64,000 nt of DNA from Galerina marginata (GCA_023014335.1 JAECYW010000010.1:434001-498000), one strand, 5' to 3'; positions 1 to 13,400 are shown, numbered from the stretch's first letter. Numbers and translations: made by a program. Notes: generated by a model from the letters alone, not told the origin.

Positions 1-72
1 CTTGTAGGCGCGGACCAACATTTCATAACCTGCACTACAGTTTCCGTAGTTGCCGATGTCACCCGCCCACAT
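1..72 (-). CDS. Possible exon fragment of an unidentified protein
   Basis: On the minus strand an open stretch runs off the left edge of the window. It contains the segment MWAGDIGNYGNCSAGY, which reads like real protein. A weak acceptor-like ctgag lies just upstream at about 76-80. I do not recognise the family, and 24 codons cannot prove a gene. Confidence 0.2.
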   Translation of the reverse strand, partial: MWAGDIGNYGNCSAGYEMLVRAYK

Positions 73-1042
73 GTGCGCTCAGTGTTTTGTCTCCTAGATG
101 GGATGGTGGCGCCAAGGCCTCGATCCAGCGTCTGACAGAACTGCACGTCATGGCCTGACACCCTGGACAGATACTCCCGCCGGCTGAGCGGGCATCCGTC
201 CGCGTTCGTCCGTGGACTGGCTTGTCCTTCGTTGGAGGCATGTCCAACGATGACAGCGGCTGCCGCAGGTTATTACATGTCCTTTGCCCAACCCGATACC
301 GCCGTCGATCGAGACAGCTCAGGGGCTATGCATGTCTGGATGAGCGGATCGCCCTCCGTCCCGTGCACTCCTCAACCTCGCAACCACTGTGGTGCGATTC
401 TGTCATCGGATGGCCTTTAACTGGCGGACACTGCTCCGTCCCGAATTCTTTTTTTCTACCACTTTAGCATTGCCCTCTGGGTGTTGTCGAATCCGATTTC
501 CTTTTTCAGAAAGTCTCCGTCATTGTCAACGGAGGTTTTTCTCCGCGTGTCATTGATCTAGACTGGACATTTTGCTTCCGTTTCCGTTTCAATTTGATCT
601 CTTTAGGCTTTCGTCATGGCAGGCATGGCGATCATCATTATCTTATCGTTCATTTGGTTTGATTTTTCGAATCGAGCATGGCAGAATGTGTTCGAACCGA
701 TGCCCGCTGACATGTGGAGGCTGGGGCTAGGTCTTGTCGACATTGTCTATCTAGCTTTGATTTTCTATTGGTCATTGCGGTACTCGTAATCGGGTATTAC
801 GGGTTTATCATGGTGTGCATCTGGATTTGTGGGGGTGGGTGGGTTGGACGTGCTCGAATAAGGCGCATGGGGCTTGACAGTGTCGGTGATTTTGGGTTGA
901 CGTCGGGCGTTTTCAATTTTGTCCGTTATATATATTCTTTCTTCTTTATATTTTCTTGGGTCTCCCATGAGATCCCAGGCCTTCTCCTCTTCCATGCTTG
1001 CGTGTTAAAACCATGTGCTGACCATAATATTCTTTAATATAG
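1..1042. other. Region upstream of the visible P450 exons, no clear gene
   Basis: Apart from the fragment at 1-72, nothing here is convincing. The plus strand is T-rich with short open stretches and resembles the giant P450 introns downstream, so much of it may be another long intron. A short stretch near 616-715 (residues WQNVFEPMPADMW) might be an exon, but I could not join it in frame to the P450. Confidence 0.4.
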
Positions 1043-4000
1043 CGCCGGAACAATGCCACAATGATAGAAGCGCAGCAGACGATGCGGCGCATCGGGCTGG
1101 AGCTGATCGACGAGAAACGGGTGGTGGTCACTGAGGAGCGGGAGGCGGCGCTGCGGAGTGCGAATTTGAAGAAGCAGAAGGAGCCTGGCAAGTACCGACC
1201 GTCTCCATCGCAGAGCGTGAAGGAATTACAGGGCAGGGATATTCTGAGCGTCCTCAGTGCGTTCATTGAACCTCTTCCAGAGATACCTGCTAACCTACCC
1301 CATCGCACAGTTCGGTCGAACATGTCCTCCGACCCTGCGCAGCGTATGTCAGTCGAGGAAGTGCTCTGCCAAATCTCGACGTTCCTCGCGGCGGGGCACG
1401 AGACGACATCTTCCGCGCTAACATGGTGCTTGTACGCCCTTGCGCGGGACCAGCAGGCACAGGAGAAGCTGCGCGCCGCCCTAATGGCCGTCGAAGGCTC
1501 ATCCGACCTATCGGACCCACTAGCAAGACAGGACGATCTCACAGACCGCCTCGCGCGGTGCGAGTACCTCGACTGGGTGGTGCGCGAGTCGCTAAGGTTG
1601 CACGCGCCTGTGACGAACACGATGCGAGTGTGCATGCGCGATGAGGACGAGATCCCAGTGCAGGTGCACCAAGGCCAAGGTCAAGGCGACGGCTTCACCG
1701 ACGCGCCCGGGTCGGAGAGGGTGAGCATCCCCGTGAAGAAGTGGGACATCATCAGCGTGCCGATTCAGGAGATCAACAGGAGCGAGGCGTTTTGGGGGGA
1801 GGATGCAAAGGTGTTTAGGTGAGCCCGGCGTTCTCGTTTGTTTCGGTTTCGTGTTGCGTTCTTTTTCCGGTTTTTGGTTTCTTTGCATTGCATTCCGCGT
1901 TTCCGGGATCAAATTTGCGCTTGTGGTTTGCGTTCGCAATTCACGGTTTGCGGTGTGTTGCGGTTTTTCCCCGTGTTGTGGGTTTGCCTTCAGCCTTTCG
2001 CTCGGTGTCGGTTTCTTTTCCTTCTCTTGGCCATGGGTGGAGTTACTTCGGTGGCTTTGTTCTGCCTCCGTGTGGTGGTTCGCGATGCGGATGGTCATAT
2101 CTCATTATGGATTTGGGGTTCGGGCTGCAGGGAGATTCAGATGATGGATGGTCCAGGATTAGAGCTCGCCTGCACAGCCATGGTAATCCAACGGACGGCT
2201 GATGGCTTGATTGTGTCACTCATTCATTCATGTCCATTCACGTCTGTCCGGGCACGAGGGATCGGTTCGCGATTCGCGATTCGCGGAGTCTGCTTCCTTG
2301 ATTCGACCGTGTATGTACGGATTCGTCTCGCTTCCCCCTCGTGCTGGGTGCGGGTTTCGAGCGCCTCGCCTGGCTACTGCGACTCTATCCTGATCCTATC
2401 ATATCATCTCACTCGACTCCTTTGTTTCTCCAACGAGCCAAGGCCAGGACGAAGCCTGACGAAGCCGGATAGTTTGGTAACGGGGAAACAGGTTAGTGGA
2501 TCACTGCATAGCAGGCGATTCTGTTATTACAAGCGAGATAATCACATCTCCGCGGCAACCCATTTCTGGCGCAGGATAGTCCCTACTACTATCATGTGCT
2601 GCTGTGCACCTGCCCACGAGCCCTCAGCGACTATGTGCTATCATTGATGGATTTTTGTTATGTGGTCCTGCGATGCGCATTTCGCATTCCACCTACTTGC
2701 GGGAATGGGCGTCTTATCTGCATCTCTGCTTTCGAGATTTGTATCTCACGAGGCAGAGTTACATTCAGAGTCATAGGAAAGAAAAGAAAAGAAAAGCCAC
2801 CAAGTTCTAATCTCTTTTGGGCAGAGCTTGGCGAGGTCAATTGTTTCCTTCACTCCGTTCTCCGTTTTTCCACAACTCTTCTTCCCCTTCTGTATTGGTC
2901 TAATTCCCTTTTTCTATTCCTTTCGTCACCCTAATTGTGATTGCATATATGATTCATGACCCTTATCTGATCACACCGTTTTCTTGCATTCGTGCCTACA
3001 GGCCAGAACGCTGGGCTGCACCTCCCCAAGAAGCGCGCGCGATTCCAGGGCTGTATGCGAATACACTGACGTTCCTGAACGGTAACCCCCTCGGCGGCAA
3101 TCGGGCGTGCATTGGATACAAGTTTGCGCTCATCGAGTGAGTTCCTTCACTTTTTTGGTTCTTTCGCCATCTTTTTCGTTCGCATCGGCTTTTTCTGGCT
3201 TCTTTGTTTTTCTCTTTGCTTTGTTTTGTTGTCTTTTCATTCATTTCACCTCGCGTCTTTTCATATCTTACCTCTCGGGGAGTCAATGCATTGTGCATTG
3301 CTCGCCTTGCCACGGGATCGCATTCACCATACTGGCTTTCATTGTGTGGTTGGGGTGTGAGAAACCCCGGAGTAATTGATTACGGCTCTCTCTGCTCTTC
3401 TCATCAAAGCAGAAGAGAACAAATACAATGCTATGCTGCGTGCACGCATATCGATTTCGGCATATGCACCGTATCTGTGGCCCGCATCATGGTCTGCAGG
3501 GCGTTTGCTCGATATCTATAGACTGTCCATTTGTACCGATGCGGTATGGGGATGTGGGGTTTGGATTTGAGATCCCTTGCCTTTGTTCTCCAAATCCTCT
3601 GTTGTTGTTTATCTTCCTTCTTTCCGCCTGCGCAATGTGTACGGCTATCTCTGTTTCGATCTTTGTCTTTTTCTTCAATTTGCTTCCGTCTCGTATGCGG
3701 TATGTTGTGTGGTATGGGAAGCGCCTTGAATGGACCCTATGTTTTTGTTGTGGTTCGATTTACTTCCGCGTCGGCGCTTGCAGCCTCATTGGGTCATAGG
3801 CGGCTTGTTCGCTGGCTTGGTCCGGTGGTTCAGTCCCGATTCATCACGATCACGATCATCACCTGTCTGTGTGACCTTGTTTGTTCCGCGCGCCATTTTA
3901 TCCTATTTGGGATTATGTGTTGGCGCGCGTGCTGGGAGGTCCGCCCTTGCGCCTCCCTTTGGACACGAGTCATTTTGATGTGATGACTCGCACTACTTTC

Positions 4001-5183
4001 TCCACTCTCTCTTCCGAGATTTTTGAGTTGGAGAAACGTGCGCAGGCTGAGTGGATGTGTGAGCATGGAAAGTCGGTAGCGATTATGTTCCGTATTTTCT
4101 AAGGATCTCGCTTGTGATATCGTGGTGGAAAGTTGTATTCGCCTGATGCCTTATTGGTAGATAGGCCGCGGCGCACACTTGTGGGTCGGCTGGGAGAATG
4201 AGCGGCGGCGTTCTTTCCTCTATCCTAAGGGGGCGGGGTTAGGTTTTGAAGGCGCATCTCAATTTAGCTTTGGAAGGCTTGCATGTACATTGCGAGTGGT
4301 TCGCTGAGTTGGGATCGAGCCCTTGGATCGCGCCTTCCTATCTCGCCATCTCATCTCCGATGTTTTGATCGTCGGACTCTGTTCACTTTCTTTTCTTGGG
4401 TTCTTTGCCTTTTCTTTACTTTTGTCCGGGATCGGCCTTGATGTTTTCCATCCAAACTTCCCTGAACGTTGCCCTGAGTTCGTTATGTGGCGCTTGGCAC
4501 CTTATCCTCCTTTGTCGTCCTGTATAAAGGTTTACGTTGTGGGGCCCATGCTAATTCCGAGGTTCTAGGATTAAGATCTTCCTCTACGTCCTCGTCAAGG
4601 ATATAACATTCACCATTGACCCGTCGATGGTTATCGAGAAGAAAGTCAAGTGAGTCAGTTTCTGTCATTCTTATTTCAGTTACCCTGTGCGAGGGTGGCT
4701 TTCTTTCTTTGGAATGAGGAAGCTTCTTTCTTTCTTACTCTCTTCATTCATTTCGGCGGCTGTATTGATATGCCCCGGTCACTTGTTCACCCCAAATCCT
4801 CCGTTCGACTGTGATGCTGCCCCGTAACAACTGCACCCGCGCATTTAAACGGACCGGGAAAGATGGCTGGGATCGTCGTCATCTGCATTGCATTTTCCCT
4901 GGACTAGCCTCGTCTCGTTTCTCCGTTCTACTTTCCTTTTTCGCCTCTACATGCCTCGATTTCATTATGAAACCCTTCACTAATACCGTTTTATTTCATT
5001 CCCTCTCTTCATAGTGTGGTCACACGGCCTTTTGTGAAATCAGAACCGCATCTAGGGAACCAAATGCCTCTGAACATTTCACGGTCTTCGAGTTCGGCCT
5101 CGGCGATGGATCATGAAGCACTGCTTAATAGTACTCCCACAATATCCCCGTCGCCTCCGCCTACCCCTTCTCAAAAGAGATAG
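1043..5183 (+). CDS. Cytochrome P450, C-terminal part
   Basis: A haem-thiolate monooxygenase; the specific substrate cannot be told. Visible exons are 1043-1256, 1311-1818, 3002-3136, 4569-4649 and 5015-5183. They join in frame to the stop at 5181. Motifs in order: helix I AGHETTSSALTW, the ExxR motif ESLRLHAP, PERW split across the 1819-3001 intron, and the cysteine loop GGNRACIGYKFALIE. The tail KKVNVVTRPFVKSEPHLGNQ fits basidiomycete P450s. The membrane anchor and about 250 N-terminal residues are not seen; they are either off the window or beyond a long first intron. The introns are 54, 1183, 1432 and 365 nt, three of them far above the fungal norm. The usual Phe seven residues before the haem Cys is Pro here. 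Because the reading frame is intact across every join, I treat it as a gene rather than a pseudogene. Confidence 0.8.
1819..3001 (+). other. Giant P450 intron, 1183 nt
   Basis: It starts gtgagc and ends ctacag. The flanking codons rejoin as VFR-PERW, a conserved P450 motif, so the boundaries are firm. The sequence is pyrimidine-rich on the plus strand, and its open stretches look like nothing known. I see no transposase, inverted repeat or RNA gene in it. Confidence 0.75.
3137..4568 (+). other. Giant P450 intron, 1432 nt
   Basis: It starts gtgagt and ends ttctag. The split Glu codon rejoins the helix after the haem loop (FALIE) to IKIFLYVLVKDITF. The content is T-rich with many TTTC and TTTG runs, like the preceding giant intron. 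No gene or mobile element was recognised inside. Confidence 0.75.
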
Positions 5184-8171
5184 CGTATTTTCGATCCCAT
5201 TGATCGTCAACCCTGGTCTCATTTGTTTATCCAATCCATCTGCGCGGTGCGCGGGTGGTGCCTCCTCCTCCGAAGCAGGTTCCTTCTCTCCACTGTTACC
5301 GTCATCAACTATCGCATAGGCTCTAGTTTCACACCATACTTGTGATACCCTCATCCCAATCCGTGGTCCGGATGGCCCGACACTAGACATGGAATGAATT
5401 CACGACCCCACTGCAATTACCGGACGGGTACATTTATCCTATCATCTATGAAGGCGCGGGCGTCTATTATCTCGTTACCATATTCCTTAATCTGCATTAA
5501 TATTTGACGACCTCGGTCTACTTGTTTTCATGCGTTTGACACCGCTTTCGTCGCGATTCGCTATCTATCGCGCAGTCTAGGTTATCCGAGCACGCCCCTA
5601 TCATCTTCACGGAGGCGCTCTTCTCTGTATTTATCATTTCGATCCCGTTGATGTCGTACGCATGGCGGTATGAACGCGGTAGTGTTTATTATTAGTTCAT
5701 TATACCACACACACCGTGCTACTCCTGTTATAATATTAACTAACAAGTGAAAGCTAGACCGCATCGAAGTTAAGGAACATGAGAGATTCTGTACTAGCGT
5801 TATCGTCATGATTTCATGATTTGGAACATCAGATACTTGCTACGAAGAGTATATTTATTTCTGCGTAGAATCGCTTAGCAAAGAGAGACGAGTATTCAGG
5901 GCGAAGGCCCAGGTCGGCATCTCTTTCTTAGCGATCGGAATAGTTATCACGGCGGTTCTATGTGTGATTTCTACTCGCCCCTTCTCGTGAGGGAAAAGCT
6001 GCGGGTCTTCTTTTCGTCTTCTTCCTTCTTTTTTCGGTCCTGAATTACTCCCAAGGAACCTCAAGGTTGGGGTACGATGGTTTGAGCCAGATTCAAGCCC
6101 CATCAGGTGCAGCTCAGGCCACAATTGCGTAACAACTTTTTTTCTTCAAGCTCTTGCATCATGATTATCATTATGGTTAACTTTACTCTGTAACCAAAAT
6201 CTTCTTGTGAGAAGGAAGGGTCACCAAGCTGTAAATAGGTCCATTTACTAGTAAGCAAGTGGCTGCTGCTGGACGGTTCATGCAATTTCCGCGCTTCGCA
6301 ATCTATCCATAACAACGTATCTCGGACGCGGGTCGATGACTTTCTGTTATTTATTTCGAAGGCTCCTTTCCTCCCCTTCTTTCAAGTTCTTTAGGAAGGC
6401 GTTGGATGGGGGTATGACTCCTGCAGACGTGGTCCGCGCCCATCCGTTTTGCTTTCAAGCTACTTATTTGACTTGTGCTCACCTTCGCTATTGCGTTTTT
6501 GCATTGCAATCGATGGTGGACTTGGATTAGATAGATCATCGCCACCTTGAGAGGTCGCGGGAATCAATGACGCTGTGATCCAGGCTGGTAGTTTCGCACT
6601 AATGTGCGTCATATTTAATTAGTGGCGGGAATCGGTGGGCGAGTCGGGAGTCGCGGGCGATGCGCCGTACTAGCCCGCCTGGCTGTTTCGAGCCGACTCG
6701 AGCGAGGAGACTTGGAACGTCTATATATGCACATTAACACAAGTAACATGCTCGGGTTTCCTGGGGTTACTCACTATAATGCACTGCATATGGTCTATTC
6801 ACGCACCAGTCTACAGGCCCTCCGGATCGTAAATTCGAACCTAGCCGTGCAAAAAGGCAATGCACCGAATCTGCGAAGGCTAACTATGCAATATGCGTAT
6901 AATTTTAGCTTGGGTAGCCACCGAGGTAAGATAAGGTCGGTTAATGGTGTTGTTTGCGTTAATTCAAGTTTGCAGCAGCGGATCGCTTCAATTAAGCTAA
7001 AATAAATCCCGTTCTGTATAGTGTTTGCAGCGCTGTGGCTCAGCGTGTGGTAATAGAATGCCAACTTACGAAGGGCCTTGCAAATCGCAGAAAAGGGTTG
7101 CAATGAGAAGAGAAAGCGGAATGTGGACGAAAATGAAAGGTTCGTCCTCCGTGCTCCGGCGCGACTCATGACCTCACCCGTAAAATGACCAACACAAGTA
7201 ACCGCCCAGCAGAAGGCATATCTTTGTGACTCCAATGGGCTAACGCCGCTGGGTGTGAGTCAACTTGAAGAACAAGACGGAAAAAAAATCTCTCACTCTC
7301 AGGGCCAGTGATGCATTATGTCTTTTTTGACTTTTGAATTCAACGGTTGCGGATGGAAAATTAAATCAGGTAGGTGGGAAGAGGGAACACGGCAATTATA
7401 CGCCATTTAGGGGGTTTACGATACGTATTTGTTGTACTCGAGGGCCCCCACATACCCAAGGACGCGGGACGTGAGAACGGGTCGGGGACGTTTTTAGAGT
7501 TTCGTTTAAGCCCTTTGTCAGGCGAGGGGTTCAAACGGAGAGGGTGCGGAGAAGTAATGCAGTACGAGATCAAGAAAGCGAATACACATTAATTTCAATA
7601 CTAAATTAATTTCAGGGCTTGTGCGACATGTGCGAGCGGACGAGTAAAGAGAGGAGAGGGTCGTGGCGTTGGGCAAGAAGAAAAAGAGGCAACGCGGTAC
7701 GACGACAGCAAAACCAAACGACTAGCTAAAGAGAACAATCTAAGCAGCAACGGAGAGATAAGTATATGGCGTTCGTAAGAGGGAGGGAATGAGAGTGGCG
7801 CAGATATCGCCGCAGCGTACAGAAAAAAGTCCCCAACCCGAGTTCGGAAGCAACAAGGAAAAGACAGAGGTCGAAAAAGAAGGGCGAAGGAAGGAGAGGA
7901 ATGAGCCAAGCATACCAGACGTTACGGCGTAGCATAATAGATATCGGATGGGGGGTGCGAAAAAAACAGAATAGTGGTATGGTGCATGTCAAGGTATGAG
8001 GGTGGAGCGGTATAAGCAACAAACTGTCCGCGCACTAGTCCATCAAGGGAGAATTATACAAAGAGAGGAAAACGCGGCAGATGAAAGACATAGATACTTA
8101 TTAGCGAGCACACAAAAATATATATCGTCCGTCGTTAAAACGTCGCTTTCGTTTCAGGACAGGACAGGGCA
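5184..8171. other. About 3 kb without a recognisable gene
   Basis: This lies between the convergent P450 and homeodomain genes. Only short open frames occur on both strands, with no family resemblance or plausible splice chain. A tRNA-like stretch near 6830 and another near 7030 were examined and dismissed. It may be 3' UTR plus decayed repeat. Confidence 0.5.
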
Positions 8172-10192
8172 TCATCCCGAGTGGGATGGGGCGTCGTTGA
8201 AGTATTGCTGTTGCGGTTGGCCGGACGACCGCGGGCTCGGGAGGAGGGAGGGATACATGTTTTGCTGGCTGGACGGCGAGTGTGAACTGTGCGAGGAGAA
8301 TGGATTGTTCGACAACGATGGCGGCGCGGAGAGGGGGACATCCGAGGACATGTATTGGGACGACTGCGTGTGACCCGAGGTATGGGTGCCTTGGTTAGGG
8401 ACATACAGCCCCATATGTCGGCCTTGGCCATATTCTGACAGGCCGCTGAGATGGTGCCCACCCGACCGCGAAGACGACATGCTCAACATATGGCGCGAGC
8501 CGTACTCTGACGAGTGGTGGTGCCCACTGGGGCTGTTGGGCATCGACTGCAGGGTCATTGGGTGGTAGAGCTGCAGGGCGTCGGCGGCTGGCATCGACGC
8601 TCGTCTGCCGATGGGGTCCAGCAAGCCGGACAGAGAGGTACTCCTCCCCGTCGGTGGGAAGGGCGCGGTGGTTGTCGGACCCGACGCGGCACGGTGAGCA
8701 GGTGCGAGAATGCGACGTCTTGCCTGCAGAGAAAAAAAAAAGTCAGTCAAGAATAATAATTACTTGACAGTACTGACGTTGATCATCCAGTTTGACACCT
8801 GGCTCATGCTGAGGCCGGTGGCATGGCAGAGTTGCTTTTTCTCCTCCTCGCTGGGGTAAGGGTGGTCGGAGTGACGGTGAAGCCAAGCCTTGAGGTAGTC
8901 GGTGGTCTCCTTTGGAAGCTTGCCGCGTTTACGGGTGGGTCGGTCGACGAGGGTAGAGGAAGGCATTGACTGAGGGGAACGCGAGGGGGAGGAGACGGAT
9001 ATGTTGGGAGTGGACAATGAGGGGGAGTATTGGTTTCCAGGAGGGAGGACAAAGTCTTGGTTTGGGAAAGACCAGTCGCTCTTTATCCCTGACAAGGACC
9101 TACGATCATGCTGTCCCGAAATGCGAGCCGAACCTGCAAACATCTGTGCCTGGGACATGGGGGCGCTAAAGGAAGCATGGCGTAAACCATCATCATACTT
9201 TACGGCCGGACTTGATAGCTGTCCCGGAGTGGAACTAGGCCGGACAATTCCAGAGGGGGACGCGTTCCAGTTTTCTGATTCAGAATAAGGAGACAAGCCT
9301 GGAGTTCGGATATCAGGGGAATTAAAATGAGAGGATGAGAACGAGCTGGAGGGAGTAGTGCCGTTGGACAAACCAGAGGTGGGATATGGCGAATCATAAG
9401 AGTTCGTCACACCAGGACCGAAACCAAGGTCTGTTGAGACCCTGGGACGGCCGGAGAGCCGCTCGCCGGCGGCTGAATCGTCGACATTAGGCGGGAAAGT
9501 GTAAGAAGAAAGGGTCGACTGGTTCCCGGGGGTGTAATTTTGGCGGAGACTGGTAGGGGGGTAGGGCGCGTGCCTGACGCGACTCTCAGAGTGAAGCATG
9601 GGGAGAGAGGCGCGACGGCCTTCGTGACGATAGTTGTCTTCAAAAGTCGTGAAAATGGAGGGCAGCTGGACCTTGGAGTGATCGATGCCGGCATCGTTGG
9701 AGATTTTATCCTGAGCTTGGCCACCCGAGGCAGAATGGCCGGAAGACGAGTCGATGTCCCAGTCAGCCTGGTCGGCGGAGCTGCGCTGCTTCTTGGGGAC
9801 GGGGGAGTCGCCGGGGGTGAGGGAGCGCTTTTCACCTCTGGAGAGGATGCTGGAATCTGTGTCCGCGGTGGAGGTGGCGGAACTGGACATGCGGCGGGAG
9901 TCGTAATCTAGGTCGGGCTGAACGGGACTGGCGGCGGGGGGTGAGTGAGTGGCAGACTGCAGGAAAGGACGGAGACATACATGATGGCAGGCGAGACGGA
10001 GGGCGAGATATCGTGAAGGAAGGAGATATTGTCGGCGTCCTTGTTGTTTTCAGCACTGAGCAGAAAGTGTAAGTGACGTTTTGACATGCGGATAATAAGT
10101 AAAGAAACGGACAGGGCGAACTGCAACTGGGCAACGTTGTAGCTGTTCAGTTGGCCTGTGTGGGACTGCGGGAGTTGGTCTGCTGTCGGCAT
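8172..10192 (-). CDS. TALE-class homeodomain transcription factor
   Basis: A predicted nuclear DNA-binding regulator. Exons on the minus strand are 10192-9981, 9927-8778 and 8723-8172, giving 637 aa. The introns are 53 and 54 nt. The homeodomain lies at about residues 400-462, starting RPTRKRGKLPKETTDYLKAW. It carries the three-residue TALE loop (SDHPYPSEEEK), and helix 3 reads QVSNWMINARRR, split by the last intron after the Asn. Helix 3 normally has WFINARRR; here Met replaces Phe. The flanks are long, Ser/Pro-rich and low in complexity, as usual for fungal regulators, with a KRSLTPGDSPVPKKQR basic patch near residue 103. It sits 239 bp downstream of the Nud1 stop, in the same orientation. 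The target genes are unknown. Confidence 0.85.
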
Positions 10193-10431
10193 CTAGACAG
10201 GGGCGGGGGCTCGTTGGACAAATCAGTCGTCCGTACGCGCTATTTATCTGAATATAGTCCTGCGAATAAGATCCACAATCTAGGTACATCCCTACATACA
10301 TACAATCAAACAAATCTATCAGATCTCGCGTCCAAATCAGGCTATATTGCCCCAGTCCAACCCAACCCGCTCCGACCCAGCTCACCTCCCTGCTTAATGA
10401 ATTAGGTACGCAAATCCGTGTCAACCCTCGA

Positions 10432-13400
10432 TCAACCGCCCAGAATACCCGCAAGCAGTCTCTGCGCCTTTGTCCGCTCCTTCTCCGTCACTCCCACCCC
10501 GTCCAGCAGCCGTAGCCCTCCGCATCCTTGCATAATCAGGCCTCGGTACGCCAGTCGTCCGATGTACGCTGCGTCCGGCAGGTCCCGCCGGAACTTGCTG
10601 TCCAGCTCCTGCCATCCCTGCCCCCCGACGATCCCCCGCCCCCCCTCCGACGGCTGCAGCGCCCCCGGCGCATCCTTCACCAGCAGCGGGAGGTACCATC
10701 CCAGCGTGCATGGGTTCATCCTGTGCAATCACCATGTGAACTTTTGACATGCGGAACCAAAAATTCACTACGTACCTGAAGTCCAGCATTTCCACATCCG
10801 GCAGCTGTCGCAGCAGACGGATCAGAGGCTTGGTGTTTTTTAGTCGGGACCCAATAATTGTCAGTTTCTGCAGCCTCGTGAGGCCCTCCAGCGGCCGAAC
10901 ATCTTCCAGGAAGTTGTAGTTGAGATTTAGCACCCGTAAATTCGGCAGCAGCCTCGCCATCCCCGAGGGGAGCGCGGTCAATCGACACGCCGCCAGCTCC
11001 AAATAGACCAGGTTGTAGCACGGTTCCACCAAGAAATCAGATTTCAGGGGATTGCCTGGACACAATCCTTTCGTCAGCCCACCCATGTTTCCACAGACAG
11101 ATAAAATGGTCCAAAGATGGATTCCATCGCACCAGAGAGGTACAAACGCTTTACATCGCGAACATCGCGGGTCAATAGCCTACTACCCAACCCCCGGCAT
11201 TAGTACTCTATCACGATCGGCGACCTGGGGAGCGAAACTCACAGTCCACGTCCACTCTGATTCCGCAAACTCAAGTTCTCTAGTTTAGTCAGGCGATCCA
11301 CCTTTACGAGACTCGCAAGTGCATTGTTATCCGCATACAGCGTGCGAAGGTTCGCCATCTCACCGACATCAAGATTTTGCAGTCGATTGCCACTGACACG
11401 CAGAATCCGAAGCCGGCCCATGGTCCCACCCGCCCCCAACTCGCTCAAACAATTCATATCTGCAAAATGAATGCCCATGGAAAAAATTAGTCCACAGGGT
11501 ATCATTCATTCGTCAGCAAATCCAGCAATCATATCTGATGTCGAAGTCCTCTCTCACCCGTGTTTAACGCAATCAACGATTGCAATGATGATAGGCCTTG
11601 CATACTATCGAGACGATTGTGGCTCAGGTTTAGCATCTCCAATCGTGTCCTATAGAGTTTATTTGATTAGCGTCATTTTTCTTCTCAATCAGTGATGGAG
11701 CCTACAAACCATCGATATTGCGCAAAATCAATACTCTGTATCTTATTGCCCTGCAGACTAAGCTTCACAAGGCCGTCCATTCGTTGAAGGCCATCGGCGC
11801 TCATTATCTTGTTTCCGTCGGCCCGTAATTCGCGCAAGTGCCTCAGACATTCCAACTCTAAACAGGGATGAGAAACGGTGGGTACCCAGCCTCAACATCA
11901 CTTACGCCGTAAGGATTCCACCTCATTATGGCTAATGTCAAGATTCTCAAGATTAAGCAGGTGACTGTACGACGTTAATCCTGTAAGGCTGAATAAAATA
12001 ATTCCAGGGTCAGAATACGACGGAACCGCGAGATAAAACCCACCAATTATAGGCGACAGATAACGTCCTTACAGAACCGGGAATCCCACTTAACCAAGCC
12101 AATTCATTTTGATTCCTGCGACAAAGAAAGAAAGATCAGTGCCATATCCTTCTTCCGGTGACAGATTCCATTTAGACGTACAGGCTAAGCGCGTCAAGGT
12201 TGGGTAAAAATTCCTTCAACCTGGCGACGCTTTCCAGTTTCGCATTTGACAAGTCAATGGAGCCAAGTTCTTCCCAATGAGGCTCGAACGGCTGGACGTC
12301 CGTGATCACCTCTACAAGCCGGTCATGCGCGACACCGAACGAGCATTCTGTCAGGAAAGTTCCATTCGCCTTCGCGAAGCTTTGCCTTCCCGGCGACGGC
12401 CTGTGACTATACGTCCTGGAGAAAACACGACGTGGAGAGCCGACTTTCGAACCGCTAGCTGTCGCGTTAGCAGGCTGTCGCGAACTTAGAGGCTGAAGTT
12501 CTTCTGGGCGCCCGGAACTGCTGACTTTTGAAGGGGAATCCTCTTCGTCCAAGTCTATGAGTGACATAAATTAACACTCGATAGGACAGAGAAGGCAAGC
12601 GTTAATACCAGAGTCCTCTAATGCATTCATCATGTCGGCTATGCGCTTTGACCGCAACGACTGCACGGTCCCGCCAGAAGCAGTTACACCTAGCGACAAA
12701 AAGTAACCCGATTGAGCCTCGAAGCCATCATTTGGCCAATCAAACCTACCTTGAATGGGGCCATCCCGCTTCCCGTCAGAAAAACTGACTGACCGACGAT
12801 GAGCTTTCCGGTGATCTGGCGTTTGGTAATTATGTCGATACGAATTTTTGAGTGCTGACGTCGGGGTGACGCTATTACTCTTCATCGCGGACTTGATCAC
12901 TGGAGTACCCGCCATCACGCACGAATTCCCACGGTTCGGCGTGCTCACAGCCACCACAGTTGTCTGCACGGCAAGATATTGAGCCTGCGGGTGCGATCCG
13001 GGATTCGAAGTCGACGGAGTGGGGGCTATATCGGTTATGTTATTCCGAGACGGCGAGTCCTCAAATTCCGAGTCGAAGTCGATGTCATTAATCTCGGCCT
13101 GGGTCGCGGTGTGTAGATCATCGTTATCCTCAGAGTCTGTAGTTTCGTCATCATACTCCTCCGTTTCAACGCCTGTCATGATGTTAACGATGTGGGCTGA
13201 TGCATCAGTTGAAAAGTTAGACAGTTCCAGCTCCTCCTCGTCCTCGACCTCAGACTGCTCGTCAATCCTGCTCATCTCCGCAGGAACGCCGTCCACCGCG
13301 CTCGTGTTGTGCTGCAAGCCTGCGTTCGAATCGTCGCGTAGACTCTCAATGTCTCCAAAGGGGTCATCGCTAAGCTCCCCAGCCTGGCTGGCAGATTTCT

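Noticed and set aside
1838..2647. A long open frame of 269 codons on the plus strand
   Set aside because: It lies wholly inside the first giant P450 intron, is low-complexity and Phe/Cys/Arg-rich, and the intron boundaries rejoin a conserved motif.
6778..6860. A T-loop-like ATTCGAACC suggested a tRNA
   Set aside because: The flanking bases do not form a T stem and no acceptor or anticodon stem can be drawn on either strand.
7028..7110. A-box-like TGGCTCAGCGTGTGG suggested a tRNA
   Set aside because: There is no matching B box or acceptor stem downstream.
6622..7235. Overlapping open frames of 127 and 146 codons on opposite strands
   Set aside because: No domain, no splice context, and composition typical of chance frames.
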